A stretch of DNA of 64,000 nucleotides from NCBI GenBank assembly GCA_025603075.1, contig MU626273.1, positions 111,779 to 175,778 on the forward strand. Direction: 5' to 3'. Positions 23,795 to 33,095 of the stretch are shown piece by piece. The notes below the pieces were generated by a model. It ran no database searches, had not been told where the DNA came from, and saw nothing but the letters and a program-made list of their open reading frames with translations. The number at the start of each line of letters is the position of its first letter. Position 1 is the stretch's first letter. A program made the position numbers and the translations under genes. This DNA comes from Neoconidiobolus thromboides FSU 785 (taxonomy: Eukaryota > Entomophthoromycota > Entomophthoromycetes > Entomophthorales > Neoconidiobolaceae).

Positions 23795-25411
23795 TTATTT
23801 CTTAATCATTTCTAGATCCTCTTTGGCTTCAATCATGGCTTCTTCTTCTTCTTTTGAAACATACCAAAACTTTGCCATTAAAACAAAAATTATAAAGAAA
23901 AAGGTAGAAAGTGCGATATAAATCCACATTTTAGTGGAAGCAGAGTAATCCTTTAAGCCAAGTTCTAATCCGAGAACAACATAATTACCAATGGCTGAAG
24001 TAACTAAAAAGATCGAAGAAGAAGAGGATTTCATTTGTTTCCCAACTTGAGTATAAGCAAATTGAAGGCCAATTGGGGATGTCATAGCTTCACCTAAAGA
24101 TAAAAGAATATATTGAGGGAGTTGAATAGTGCCATTAATACACTGGTCACATGAAATAACCTTATTCCCTTCTTTAATCAGAGACCCAGCATTTGCTTCA
24201 ACGTAGTACTGAAGAGAGGTAGATAATATATAAGTAAGAATCATAATGAACCAACCCCAAACCATACGAGTTAAAAGAGGCATTTTTATACCCCTTCTCT
24301 CTAAGAATGGGTAAACGACATAGGACATTAATGGTACAAAAATAATAATTAAAATCGAATTAACATTTGAAGAAGCTTCGGCAGGCAATGGAATAAACCA
24401 CAAAAAGTTCTGATTCATCATATCATAATTATTTTGCCATTCAGTGGAGTTTTGGTCATATAGTAACCAAAAGAAAGATAATGGTAGCAACATGAGTGCT
24501 ACTTTCAAAAATAATCTGGTTTCTTCAACCATTTCTTTACCATATAAATCATCTGCAAACTGAAGCCAATGGGTTTTACTTGCTTTTTCTTCCTTACTTG
24601 CTTTGAAGTTACGGTACCCTGCAACTACCGCTGTTTTAAAGGCTATCCATGGCATAAATCTACCTGTTGCTGGAACGATACGATAGTAACGATGACCAAA
24701 TACAAACAAACCTAAAGCAATTGCAAAAGCAATAGTTGGGATAAAAAAAGCAATAAAATAGCAATTAGAACCAAAGCAGTAGGTATAGTCTTTGATATAG
24801 GGAGTGAGATATTGTGCAACTAAAGCACCAACATTAATACAGACATAAAAAAGGCTAAAAAATTTATCTAGTAAACGAGTCTGTGATGGCAAAAACTGAT
24901 CACCACCATGAGACGATACACATGGCTTAATACCACCTGCACCAAGTGCGATAAGTAAAGCAGGAAAAAGATAAGTCCAAAACGGATAGCTTCCATAACT
25001 AGCAACCAAATTATTGATAGAAAATACAGCTAATAGAGTATTTCCAACCAAATAGATAAAAGACATATAAACAATAGTATGGTATTTTCCTAAGAAAGAA
25101 TCAGATATAGCAGCGCCAACAAATGGAAAGATATAAACTAATGCATTAAATAAAGAAGCTTGTGCTTTGGCATAATATTCTGGATAGCCATAAGCCGTTT
25201 GTAAATACTTATTGAGTAAATTCTTGATACCAAAATAGCAAAAACGTTCACACAGCTCATTTGGTACAATAAAATAAACTGCCTTTGGCATTTTATCATG
25301 GTTAGCTGCTAACTTGGCATCTAACTCAGCATTGATAATCCGCTCTTTTTCTAATAGCTCCCTTTCTCTGTCATCTAGTTCAGTGCCAAAGGCTTCAACG
25401 TTCTTAGACAT
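23795..25411 (-). CDS. proton-dependent oligopeptide transporter (POT/PTR2 family)
   Basis: Intronless, 538 residues with about 12 hydrophobic segments, the normal POT size. The family signature ExxERFxYFG appears as ELCERFCYFG (52-61), preceded by a cytosolic N terminus of about 40 residues. The second signature, FYVCINVGAL, lies near residue 190. The C-terminal half has SLGEAMTSPIGLQFAYTQVG, matching the region before helix 10-11 in fungal PTR2 proteins. The protein would import di- and tripeptides with protons at the plasma membrane. An extracellular loop with CDQC (near 418) could form a disulfide. It sits among secreted-protein genes, but nothing ties it to them functionally. Confidence 0.93.
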   Translation of the reverse strand: MSKNVEAFGTELDDRERELLEKERIINAELDAKLAANHDKMPKAVYFIVPNELCERFCYFGIKNLLNKYLQTAYGYPEYYAKAQASLFNALVYIFPFVGAAISDSFLGKYHTIVYMSFIYLVGNTLLAVFSINNLVASYGSYPFWTYLFPALLIALGAGGIKPCVSSHGGDQFLPSQTRLLDKFFSLFYVCINVGALVAQYLTPYIKDYTYCFGSNCYFIAFFIPTIAFAIALGLFVFGHRYYRIVPATGRFMPWIAFKTAVVAGYRNFKASKEEKASKTHWLQFADDLYGKEMVEETRLFLKVALMLLPLSFFWLLYDQNSTEWQNNYDMMNQNFLWFIPLPAEASSNVNSILIIIFVPLMSYVVYPFLERRGIKMPLLTRMVWGWFIMILTYILSTSLQYYVEANAGSLIKEGNKVISCDQCINGTIQLPQYILLSLGEAMTSPIGLQFAYTQVGKQMKSSSSSIFLVTSAIGNYVVLGLELGLKDYSASTKMWIYIALSTFFFIIFVLMAKFWYVSKEEEEAMIEAKEDLEMIKK

Positions 25412-26853
25412 CTTTAATATGATAGTTTTATATTTTCTATTCTATCAATTTTACTATTGTTTATATATTGTTTTCATTCTATAATAAATTGTACTTATCC
25501 TAGGATATAGTTTTATCGGAGGAATGGTTTTTCACTATTTCTATTTTCTATCATTTTTCTTTTGGAATATTAAAATTGATGTTAAAATGCTAATAATATT
25601 GCCTTTTTAGGCCAAATTGTTGATAAAGAATCAAATTAAACTTTTTAATGATTTAGCAGGTATCTTTAGTATAAAGTGTCTTTAATATTTGTTTTTTTAC
25701 ATTATTTAATATATTAAACCATGAATCTGGTTTTTGTATATTTTTTACATAAAGTTTATAATAATGTATATAGTTAAAGTTGTTGTTATAATTAAAAATA
25801 ATATGCTTAAAAATAAAAGGGTTCATTATTCATAAATATTAAAGAGAATACATTAAATTAATAAAACTATCTTATGATAACAAAATAGATTATATAAAAC
25901 AAAACCTTAGGTTAGAATAGGATAAACAATTTTAATTTATAATAACATCTTATGACAATAAAATTCACTAAATAATGCAAATGTTATCTATATTTTATAA
26001 TCATTTGTGCTTGTATATATTTTCTATGGTAGATTCTGGTTTCAATTTATCTAAGGTTAATGAAGTGTGATCCTTTTTTTTATTAACAACATAAAATTTC
26101 ACAACATTATTATTTGTGATAATTCATCTATTGGATGATAATGATAAAGTAAATTAAAGCATAGAAGTCTCATATCAACTATGAAAATAAAGCTTAAAGC
26201 TTTATATTTACTATGAACCTTTTCAATTCAATTTTAATCATAAGTTTATCTACAAAGTAATAAATTCTACCAGATAGCATATTTTGTGAAATAACCTATA
26301 AGTAAAGGATCCTAAATTTTCTTTGACAATGACTTCAAACAAGAAGGAGATGGTTCAAGTTTTTTTCTCTCGGTTTTGTCAAATGACTAGAATTTCAATT
26401 TACTATTTATACCTAGTTCTCTGTCATATCATTTTAATAGTAAAAGCAGTTCCAGCTCAAATAATAATATCCTCAGTTAACTTCAACGCTTCATAATCTC
26501 AAACTATATCCTCTTTTCTTAATATAACATATGGGAATGTATTTTTGTGTTTGAATTTTACTAACTTTTCCATTCAAATAGCGCTTAAAAGATGGAAAAA
26601 GTAATGAAGCCAAAAAAACACCCCCATATGTCACTGTTGAGTTTTTAAAATTCAAGTCAGTTAGAAGATGTGATGTTGCTATATTCTATATTAATCTTAC
26701 AGCTCCATAATTTGGAGCATTTAAAATTATTAGTATATATTTAATAAAAGTTAAATCAAAATGAATAATAGTAAACTTAAGCAGAGCATAGTTATTTATT
26801 TGAGATAGAATGGAAGGAAAAACATGAAGATGAGTGATTTTAAAAGGTGAGTT
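25412..26853. other. intergenic region, about 1.4 kb
   Basis: AT-rich and non-coding as far as I can see. It contains one forward copy of the 95-bp element (26533-26625). Confidence 0.5.
26533..26625 (+). mobile_element. MITE-like element, copy 4, forward
   Basis: Copy with GGGAATGTATTTTTGTG at the left, core CAAATAGCGCTTAAAA and right end ACACCCCC, flanked by ATAT on both sides (26529-26532, 26626-26629). Confidence 0.8.
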
Positions 26854-26860
26854 TTAAAAC

Positions 26861-27960
26861 TTAGTAACGTCCATATTTATCATATCCACCATGATGTTTA
26901 CCATAATGATCATCATCATGATGTCCATATCCTTTGTGATGTTTACCATAATGATCATCATCATGATTTCCGTAGCCCTTGTGGTGTTTACCATAATGAT
27001 CATCATCATCATAACCTCCATAACCTTTGTGATGTTTACCATAGTGGTCATCATCGCCATAATGCTTCTTACCATAACTATCGTCATGTCCATAGCCCCT
27101 TCTGTAGACTTTATAAGATCCTTGATGATAGTTCTTTACACCGTAATGATCATCATCTCCATAACCTTTATTGTGTTTACCGTAGTGGTCATCATCACCA
27201 TAGCCTTTATGGTGTTTACCATAATGATCATCATCTCCATAACCCTTATGATGTTTGCCGTAATGATCATCATCACCATAACCTTTATGGTGTTTGCCAT
27301 AATGATCATCATTTCCGTAGCGCCTTGCACCATAATAATCATCATCTCCATAGCCTTTGTGGTGTTTACCATAGTGATCATCATCTCCATAACCTTTATG
27401 GTGTTTACCGTAGTGGTCATCATCTCCATAGCCTTTATGGTGTTTACCATAGTGGTCATCATCGCCATAGCCTTTATGGTGTTTACCATAATGATCGTCA
27501 TCTCCATAACCCTTATGATGTTTGCCGTAGTGGTCATCGTCACCATAACCTTTATGATGTTTACCGTAGTGGTCATCATCACCATAACCTTTATGGTGTT
27601 TACCATAATGATCATCATCTCCATAACCCTTATGATGTTTGCCGTAATGATCATCATCACCATAGTGTTTTGCGCCATAGTAATCATCATCGTGATGTCC
27701 ATATCCATTGTGGTGCTTACCATAATGATCGTCATTTCCATAACCTTTATGGTGTTTGCCATAATGATCATCTCCATCGTAACCCCCGTATCCTTTGTGA
27801 TGTTTACCGTATCCCTTATGCTTGCCATAATGATCATCTCCATAATGACTTGCACCGTAGTAATCATCATCATCATAGTCTCCGTAGCCCTTATTATGTT
27901 TTCCGTATCCCTTATGTTTTCCGTAATGATCGTCATCATTATCATCACCATAATCGTCTT
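26861..27960. repeat. 39-bp coding minisatellite
   Basis: About twenty tandem units of 39 bp (some interrupted by 45-70-bp variants) encode the GDDDHYGKHHKGY repeats. The least diverged units lie at about 27170-27660. The repeat also opens long artefactual frames on the opposite strand. Confidence 0.85.
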
Positions 27961-28180
27961 TCTTTTCTTCTTTCTTTTCTTCCTTTTTTTCTTCGGGTGC
28001 AGGCAAAGATTTCTCTTCAGGAGCAGCAGCTTGCTGTGGTTGAGCTTGGGCTTCAGGCTTGGCATTCTGCATCAATGCTTTAAGTGGCAAAACCGAGTTT
28101 AATGAATTAGTGTTGAGTCCATCAGCTAAGATAGTTGACATGACTAAACTAATGAATAAGGTGCTTTTAAATTGAACCAT
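26861..28180 (-). CDS. secreted His/Asp/Gly/Tyr repeat protein
   Basis: 439 residues. The signal peptide is residues 1-20 (MVQFKSTLFISLVMSTILAD). A Gln/Ala/Glu/Lys-rich spacer follows (EEKKEEKKEEKKDD near 65-78). The rest is a tandem array of a 13-residue unit, GDDDHYGKHHKGY, present about 20 times with some variants (NDDHYGKHHNGYG, DDYYGARRYG). The 39-bp DNA repeats are nearly identical in the middle of the array. Dense His and Asp residues suggest metal binding, pH-dependent charge switching or a hydrated adhesive coat; these are inferences. No catalytic domain is present. The array should be unstable in length between strains. The reading frame is secure because only this frame has a signal peptide and acid/base-balanced repeats. 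Confidence 0.82.
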   Translation of the reverse strand: MVQFKSTLFISLVMSTILADGLNTNSLNSVLPLKALMQNAKPEAQAQPQQAAAPEEKSLPAPEEKKEEKKEEKKDDYGDDNDDDHYGKHKGYGKHNKGYGDYDDDDYYGASHYGDDHYGKHKGYGKHHKGYGGYDGDDHYGKHHKGYGNDDHYGKHHNGYGHHDDDYYGAKHYGDDDHYGKHHKGYGDDDHYGKHHKGYGDDDHYGKHHKGYGDDDHYGKHHKGYGDDDHYGKHHKGYGDDDHYGKHHKGYGDDDHYGKHHKGYGDDDHYGKHHKGYGDDDYYGARRYGNDDHYGKHHKGYGDDDHYGKHHKGYGDDDHYGKHHKGYGDDDHYGKHNKGYGDDDHYGVKNYHQGSYKVYRRGYGHDDSYGKKHYGDDDHYGKHHKGYGGYDDDDHYGKHHKGYGNHDDDHYGKHHKGYGHHDDDHYGKHHGGYDKYGRY

Positions 28181-28682
28181 TTCTAATAATCTAATGAGTT
28201 TAAGTTGATGTAGTAATTGATATGCTGTATGTGTAAATAACTATGCTGTAATGCTAATATAATATTTCTATTATAATTTGTTTTAATTTATTGTATCAAT
28301 ATCCCTTCCTTTATATATTCATCTAAAATTCTGTTAACTAACTTATCCCACTTTTCACACTTTTACTCCCAGTTTTTTACATTAATTTCCCCTCACTGGT
28401 TTTTTTTACCAACTAATTTTATTAGGTATCACCCCAAATTAATAGCCAGTTTTCAACTGCTGTGTTGGTTTCCACACATTTAAACGAAACTAAAACACGG
28501 ATTTTATTTTATCCCGATCTTGTTGTAAGCTGCTTAAAATTAGTTTTGTGTTTTTTAACCGTTAACTGTCGTTAATGTTGTGTAAACTTGGATTAGTAAT
28601 CTATTTGTTAAATTTATATTAGATTTATTAACTAAAATAAGTAAAATAGTCCAATGTATTAATAAATAAACTTCACTATAAT
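28181..28682. other. intergenic region, about 500 bp
   Basis: Upstream of the His/Asp repeat protein. A TATA-like TATATAA (28311-28317, minus strand) lies 131 bp from the ATG. Nothing else recognised. Confidence 0.45.
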
Positions 28683-29690
28683 TCAAGTTTTATTTAGAAT
28701 ATAGGAAATAAAAGCTAGATTCAATAGATCAAACACAATATTTAAATTAATAAAATTCAACTGATTTATAAATTTTTCTAATAAAAAATTTAGATGATTA
28801 AATATTACGCTTAAAACCTCAATTAAATAACTCATAATTAAGTCCCAATAATAAAATATATTAAATTGACTTACATAATTATAAAAACAATTGAAGAGTA
28901 AATTTATTATTGGTATTTTATTTATCTCATTTACAATTGTTTGAATGATTTCACTATCTGCTAATGCCTTGCTCCATTGTTCGATTTCTTTTTTTGTTGT
29001 AATAATCTCGTTCACACTATTCTCTCGAATTGTTTCAATCAACTCTTCTTTAATTTCATTTAGTTTATTTTGTACGTTGTATATAACTACCCATGAAATT
29101 ACTTTAAACGATAAAATAATTAAAAAAATTGTCAGTATTATTAACTTCTTGCTTTTATTTACTATAGTGTTACTCTTGTACAATTGATTTTTTCTTTGAT
29201 TTCTTTTAAAAACGAATATAATTATAATCCCAAATAACACTATAACACCTACTTTAATAACATAAATCAAAATAACGATAAACTCAATTTGATCTACTTT
29301 TTGAACGAACAGGTCCGAATTAACGATATCTATATTACTGTCATTACTAATAGTGCTAGATAGTTTATCAACTATATCATTAAATAAATCTAACTTGACG
29401 CTTTTACAATTGAATAAATTGAATAGTATATCTTTTACTAATACGACTATAATGTCTTTGATTCTGTTTAATAATTGATTAATATCATCTACTTTTAAAA
29501 TGGTACTAATTTGCTGTAATATTAACAATATAATTTTAATGTGATTGTTTATGGAAGATATTGAATCAGCAATAAATAGCTTCAATTGTTGAAATTTTCT
29601 ATTATAATTTATTATATCACTTATTAGTTTCATCAGTTCATAAATCAGTATATATATAATACTTAAAAATTGATGATTTAAATTGTTCAT
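28683..29690 (-). CDS. unknown helical membrane protein
   Basis: A 335-residue single-exon frame starting MNNLNHQFLSIIYILIYEL. It is dominated by Ile, Leu and Asn. Two strong membrane segments lie at about 137-161 (VILIYVIKVGVIVLFGIIII) and 183-206 (LIILTIFLIILSFKVISWVV). Weaker hydrophobic helices lie at both ends, and long amphipathic helical stretches connect them. There are only two cysteines (NCKSV and FNCFYN). I recognise no family. A fusion-type membrane protein such as Prm1 came to mind, but its conserved residues are not seen. Base composition is even more AT-rich than neighbouring genes. Likely a real but fast-evolving gene; some chance of being a chance frame. Confidence 0.5.
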   Translation of the reverse strand: MNNLNHQFLSIIYILIYELMKLISDIINYNRKFQQLKLFIADSISSINNHIKIILLILQQISTILKVDDINQLLNRIKDIIVVLVKDILFNLFNCKSVKLDLFNDIVDKLSSTISNDSNIDIVNSDLFVQKVDQIEFIVILIYVIKVGVIVLFGIIIIFVFKRNQRKNQLYKSNTIVNKSKKLIILTIFLIILSFKVISWVVIYNVQNKLNEIKEELIETIRENSVNEIITTKKEIEQWSKALADSEIIQTIVNEINKIPIINLLFNCFYNYVSQFNIFYYWDLIMSYLIEVLSVIFNHLNFLLEKFINQLNFINLNIVFDLLNLAFISYILNKT

Positions 29691-29857
29691 GTTTAAATGT
29701 TATCAAGTTATTTTTAGCTATATAGTCTTTTTTATACTACATTAGCATTAATTTTAAACTGTGAATATATAGAACAAAGCAAAAACAAAGGTAATGAAAA
29801 TTTAAAATAAAATAAAATGATGAAAGAAGATTTAAATAAAGAAAATGTAAATGCTGT

Positions 29858-30262
29858 TTATAAACCAATAAGTCCTTTAGCAAAACCCCATGCTTTCTTT
29901 AAAAAGTTTCTTTTTGTTACTTGGGTTGGATCTACAGTAGGAGGAACTTCTTGAGTAGTTGCTTGAGTTGCAGTATTATCAGTAGCTTGAGTAGTAGTGG
30001 TAGTACTTGAGGCTGTTACATCTTTGTTTTTGTTCTTTTTACTTTTATCTTTGCTTAATTTGCTTTTAATCCACTGTTTTCCCACCTCGGCTGTGCTTTT
30101 TAAAATTTTGACTCCTTGTTTGGCCACTTTCATTGAGTTGGTAGTAAGATCTCTCTTAGTTAATTCATTGGCAGGGAAATTACCAGCATTATTGGCTGAT
30201 ATACTTGCTGAGCTAGCACCAAGTACTAATAAAGAGGAAAAGACTAAAGTATTAACTTTCAT
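29858..30262 (-). CDS. small secreted precursor protein B with C-terminal cationic peptide
   Basis: 134 residues, intronless. The signal peptide covers about residues 1-20 (MKVNTLVFSSLLVLGASSAS). A first Lys-Arg site at 36-37 (LTKR) precedes an amphipathic Lys-rich stretch (MKVAKQGVKILKSTAEVGKQ) ending in a KDKSKKNKNK tract. A Thr/Gln/Ala linker follows. A second Lys-Arg at 117-118 (VTKR) releases the last 16 residues, NFLKKAWGFAKGLIGL, a cationic amphipathic sequence resembling helical membrane-active peptides. Dibasic sites are typical Kex2 cleavage points. Same plan as genes A and C. Activity is inference; signal peptide and sites are seen directly. Confidence 0.75.
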   Translation of the reverse strand: MKVNTLVFSSLLVLGASSASISANNAGNFPANELTKRDLTTNSMKVAKQGVKILKSTAEVGKQWIKSKLSKDKSKKNKNKDVTASSTTTTTQATDNTATQATTQEVPPTVDPTQVTKRNFLKKAWGFAKGLIGL

Positions 30263-31142
30263 AATTAAATAAGATTAAATATTGGTTGTTTATTTAACAA
30301 AGTTCTTCAAACAAAGCTTATATACTTTTAAAAAAACGGAGTTGTCATAAAGTATTATTAAGACAAATAATATTAATATATTTAATAATTTATTGCTCCT
30401 TATTACACTCGTTTTAATCTTATATGATATTATTCCAATCTATTAATTTTGATAATTATTTACTATTTTTAGTCTAAACTTTAGTATTTGAAAATGGTTG
30501 CTTTATTTGAAACTAATAAGGTTATAAATTAGGAGATATTTTGATATTAAATTAAAAATGAGGAAATATTTGAATAATACAATTAATAAGATATTCAGAA
30601 AATAGGTCATATTAAATATATGAAATTGAAATCCAACAAAATAGTAATAAAGCTCCATTTTGTGATAAAATATTGATGCTTTTTAATAGAGATTATACTA
30701 ATTTTTGATCAAACTTTAACCCAAAATTGTATTTTCTAAATTTAGAATGTTTCAAATAATAATAAATTAAATTTCTATGCTTTAAATAAATTTTAAAAAT
30801 ATACATTCCAAAAGCAGTATCAATTGAATTAGTATGTTAAAAATAAAAAATAAAAGTATTTTAAGCTTGTAATTTTATTGCTACTTCCTCTTTCAACAAT
30901 CTAGTTTTTTACATTTTTCTGAATAAGTATTATATCAAACACCTGGTAATGTTTATTTTTTTATATTCCTCAAGCACAATCTAGCAATAAAACATAATTA
31001 ATTGTAATTTTTGAGCTTAAATAAGGTCTTTTAGTTATTTATTATTTGGTTTGTAGCTTTTATTTATTCAATATATACGCTAAATAACTATATAAATTTA
31101 AAAAATAAGTTGTAAAGTTATATAGTTTAATAATTAAGATTT
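30263..31142. other. intergenic region, about 880 bp
   Basis: Between secreted-protein genes C and B. AT-rich, with the TATA element of gene B at 30317-30324. No coding region seen. Confidence 0.5.
30317..30324 (-). promoter_or_regulatory. TATA box of small secreted-protein gene B
   Basis: TATATAAG on the minus strand, 55-62 bp upstream of the ATG at 30262. Almost the same distance and sequence as for gene C. Confidence 0.5.
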
Positions 31143-31541
31143 TTAAGCTAAGAATTTGAGTAATTTAGCAACTGAGCGTTTAATAGCTCGTGTAACCTTT
31201 GGAGGGACAGATGGTTGTTGTGTAGTGACGACAGCATCAGCAATAGGAGTGGGAGTAGGAGCAGTTCCAGAAGCAACAGCAGAAACAGAAGGAGAAGGAT
31301 TCATTTTGGAATTTAAGTTACTTAAAGTATCTTTGATAATACCAGTACTTTCTTTCTTTAGGAAACCTTTTATACCTTGAAGCACGTTTGGTGAACCTCC
31401 TGTTGGAGTTGGGGTTGGATTGATACTAGCAGCACTAGAGGTAGCTGCTACTGTTGATTGTTTTTTAACTTTTTTAGCACTAACAGTATTGGTTCCGGCC
31501 AACAAAATAGTTCCGATGAGTAATAAAGTATTAAATTTCAT
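31143..31541 (-). CDS. small secreted precursor protein C with short C-terminal cationic peptide
   Basis: 132 residues, intronless. The signal peptide is about residues 1-22 (MKFNTLLLIGTILLAGTNTVSA), directly followed by a basic KKVKK. A Ser/Thr/Pro/Ala region comes next, then an amphipathic NVLQGIKGFLKKESTGIIKD and a Pro/Thr-rich linker. A Lys-Arg at 121-122 (RAIKR) lies just before the 10-residue C-terminal SVAKLLKFLA, which is cationic and helical-looking. The plan matches genes A and B although sequence identity is low. Expected to be secreted and possibly cut by Kex2-type proteases. No named family. Confidence 0.72.
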   Translation of the reverse strand: MKFNTLLLIGTILLAGTNTVSAKKVKKQSTVAATSSAASINPTPTPTGGSPNVLQGIKGFLKKESTGIIKDTLSNLNSKMNPSPSVSAVASGTAPTPTPIADAVVTTQQPSVPPKVTRAIKRSVAKLLKFLA

Positions 31542-31599
31542 TGTAAATAAATATTATTTTTTATATTGTATTTTAGATTCTGTAAATTTTATTTGAGCG

Positions 31600-31607
31600 T
31601 TTATATA
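31600..31607 (-). promoter_or_regulatory. TATA box of small secreted-protein gene C
   Basis: TATATAAA on the minus strand, 59-66 bp upstream of the ATG at 31541. Confidence 0.5.
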
Positions 31608-31610
31608 CCT

Positions 31611-31669
31611 TTCGTTTTATTTGTTTTATTTGTTTTATTTGTTTTATTTGTTTTATTTGTTTTTTTGTT
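31611..31669. repeat. short tandem repeat, about 10-bp unit
   Basis: About five consecutive units of TTTGTTTTAT run upstream of the gene C TATA box, ending in a T-rich run. Confidence 0.8.
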
Positions 31670-32780
31670 TTTTCCTTTTTTAACTTAATTCATTTTTCAC
31701 TTACCATTTTTAATTTGCACCTATTCTTGCTCTTCCTTATTTCAGTATCCCATTACTATAAGCTCACTACGCTTGGTTTCATCAATAAATAGCTAAATAC
31801 TTTATATCATCTTTCAATAATTAATAAATATATCAACTTGTATATAGCTATATTTTTACAACTACAATGTAAGTATTCTTAAACTTATTGCCACTTTATT
31901 CCCATTTTCAATTTTTTATCATGTTTATATTAATTTATAAATAGCTTATAAGCATAAATCCTTACAAAGATCCAAAAATAACGATGCTTGATATTTCGAT
32001 ATTAATTACTACTTTTCAAAAATGTTGTATACCATTTTGGTATAACATTGCCTACTTTTAAGAGTAAATTTGCAAAATAAGTTCAACTTGAAAATGGGAA
32101 CTAATTAATATAAAGTGAAGATGAAATTTGAATGTTAATCATTCTTTAAAAATGACAACGTTTCTATGAAAAGTAGTCAATGTTTTATTAAAAATAGTAT
32201 AAATAAACCTATTGTTAAACTTCAATCTAATAATGTGGACTTAACTCATGTACAATTATGTGATGTTATGCCAGGAAAAATGAAAGCGCCATATGGTGAT
32301 ATTTTTTTATCAATTGTTTATTTTGCCATTTTTTTGAAATTTAAAAATTAATTATTTAATACAAACCGTTCAAGCTTAGATATGTGTGACTAACTATTCA
32401 TTTTAATAAGCTCTAATTATTAACCTGTATATTAGCATGATAGCATGAGTAGTTGGTTATAGAAATCGTTATTATCTAGGGCATATTCGAACTTAAACAG
32501 AGCTGTATTAGTTATTTTTAACTCGAAAAATAGTAAATGGGGACAATCAATAGAAAACTCCCCATATTATTAGGTATTCCCAGAAGTAGATGTTTTTTTG
32601 GGCAAGAATGATGGCAAGTAAATCATTAATATTTTAAAATATTTATTTAAAAATGAATAAATTACTATTAAATTTAAATTTTAGGTTTTTACTATTAATA
32701 AAATACTAAGTCATCTTTGAAAAAAGTTTAAAAATAAAAACAGATTCGCTTTTTTCAGCTGTAAATATCAAAATTTTAAT

Positions 32781-32829
32781 CAAATAGTGTTTAAAGATAG
32801 AAAAAGTGATCAAGCTAAAAAACACCCCA
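32781..32829 (+). mobile_element. MITE-like element, copy 5, right-half fragment
   Basis: Right half of a forward copy: the core CAAATAGTGTTTAAAG through to ACACCCC. The left end has decayed beyond recognition. Only about 30 bp separates it from the next copy. Confidence 0.65.
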
Positions 32830-32860
32830 TCTCTTTTTTTCACTTGAATTCCTGTATTTT

Positions 32861-32952
32861 GGGGTGTTTTTTTTGTTTCATTACTTTTTCCATTTTTTAA
32901 GTGCTATTTGAGTGGAAAGATTGTTAGTAAAATTTTAAAAAAATACATCCCC
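32861..32952 (-). mobile_element. MITE-like element, copy 6, reverse
   Basis: Reverse copy, GGGGTGTTTTTTTTG to TACATCCCC. The right flank is ATTT; the left flank is ATTT plus one extra T, consistent with a 4-bp duplication and a later insertion. Confidence 0.8.
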
Positions 32953-33095
32953 ATTTACTTTTTTGTTTTTTTATAGGCGCAATTCTACATAATTGTGTCC
33001 AAGTTTAAATCTATACCATATGTTTTTGGAAATTAAAAATAAACTTACAGCTATTTCAACTTATAGCTAAAATTTATTTTGTTTTATTTTTAATT

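Larger units (their letters stand above)
31670..33095. other. intergenic region, about 1.4 kb
   Basis: AT-rich DNA between gene C and the SS18-domain gene. Contains a half copy (32781-32829) and a full reverse copy (32861-32952) of the 95-bp element. A 61-codon open frame near 32166 has no supporting feature. Confidence 0.5.

Noticed and set aside
26891-28102. A 403-codon plus-strand open frame and further long antisense frames across the repeat array
   Set aside because: They are by-products of the 39-bp minisatellite. Their translations are monotonous Ile/Met/Val or His/Asn repeats without a signal peptide or spacer, whereas the minus-strand frame has both.
28683-29690. Assignment of the membrane protein to the Prm1 cell-fusion family
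   Set aside because: Helix layout is loosely similar, but I could not see the family's conserved cysteines or segments.
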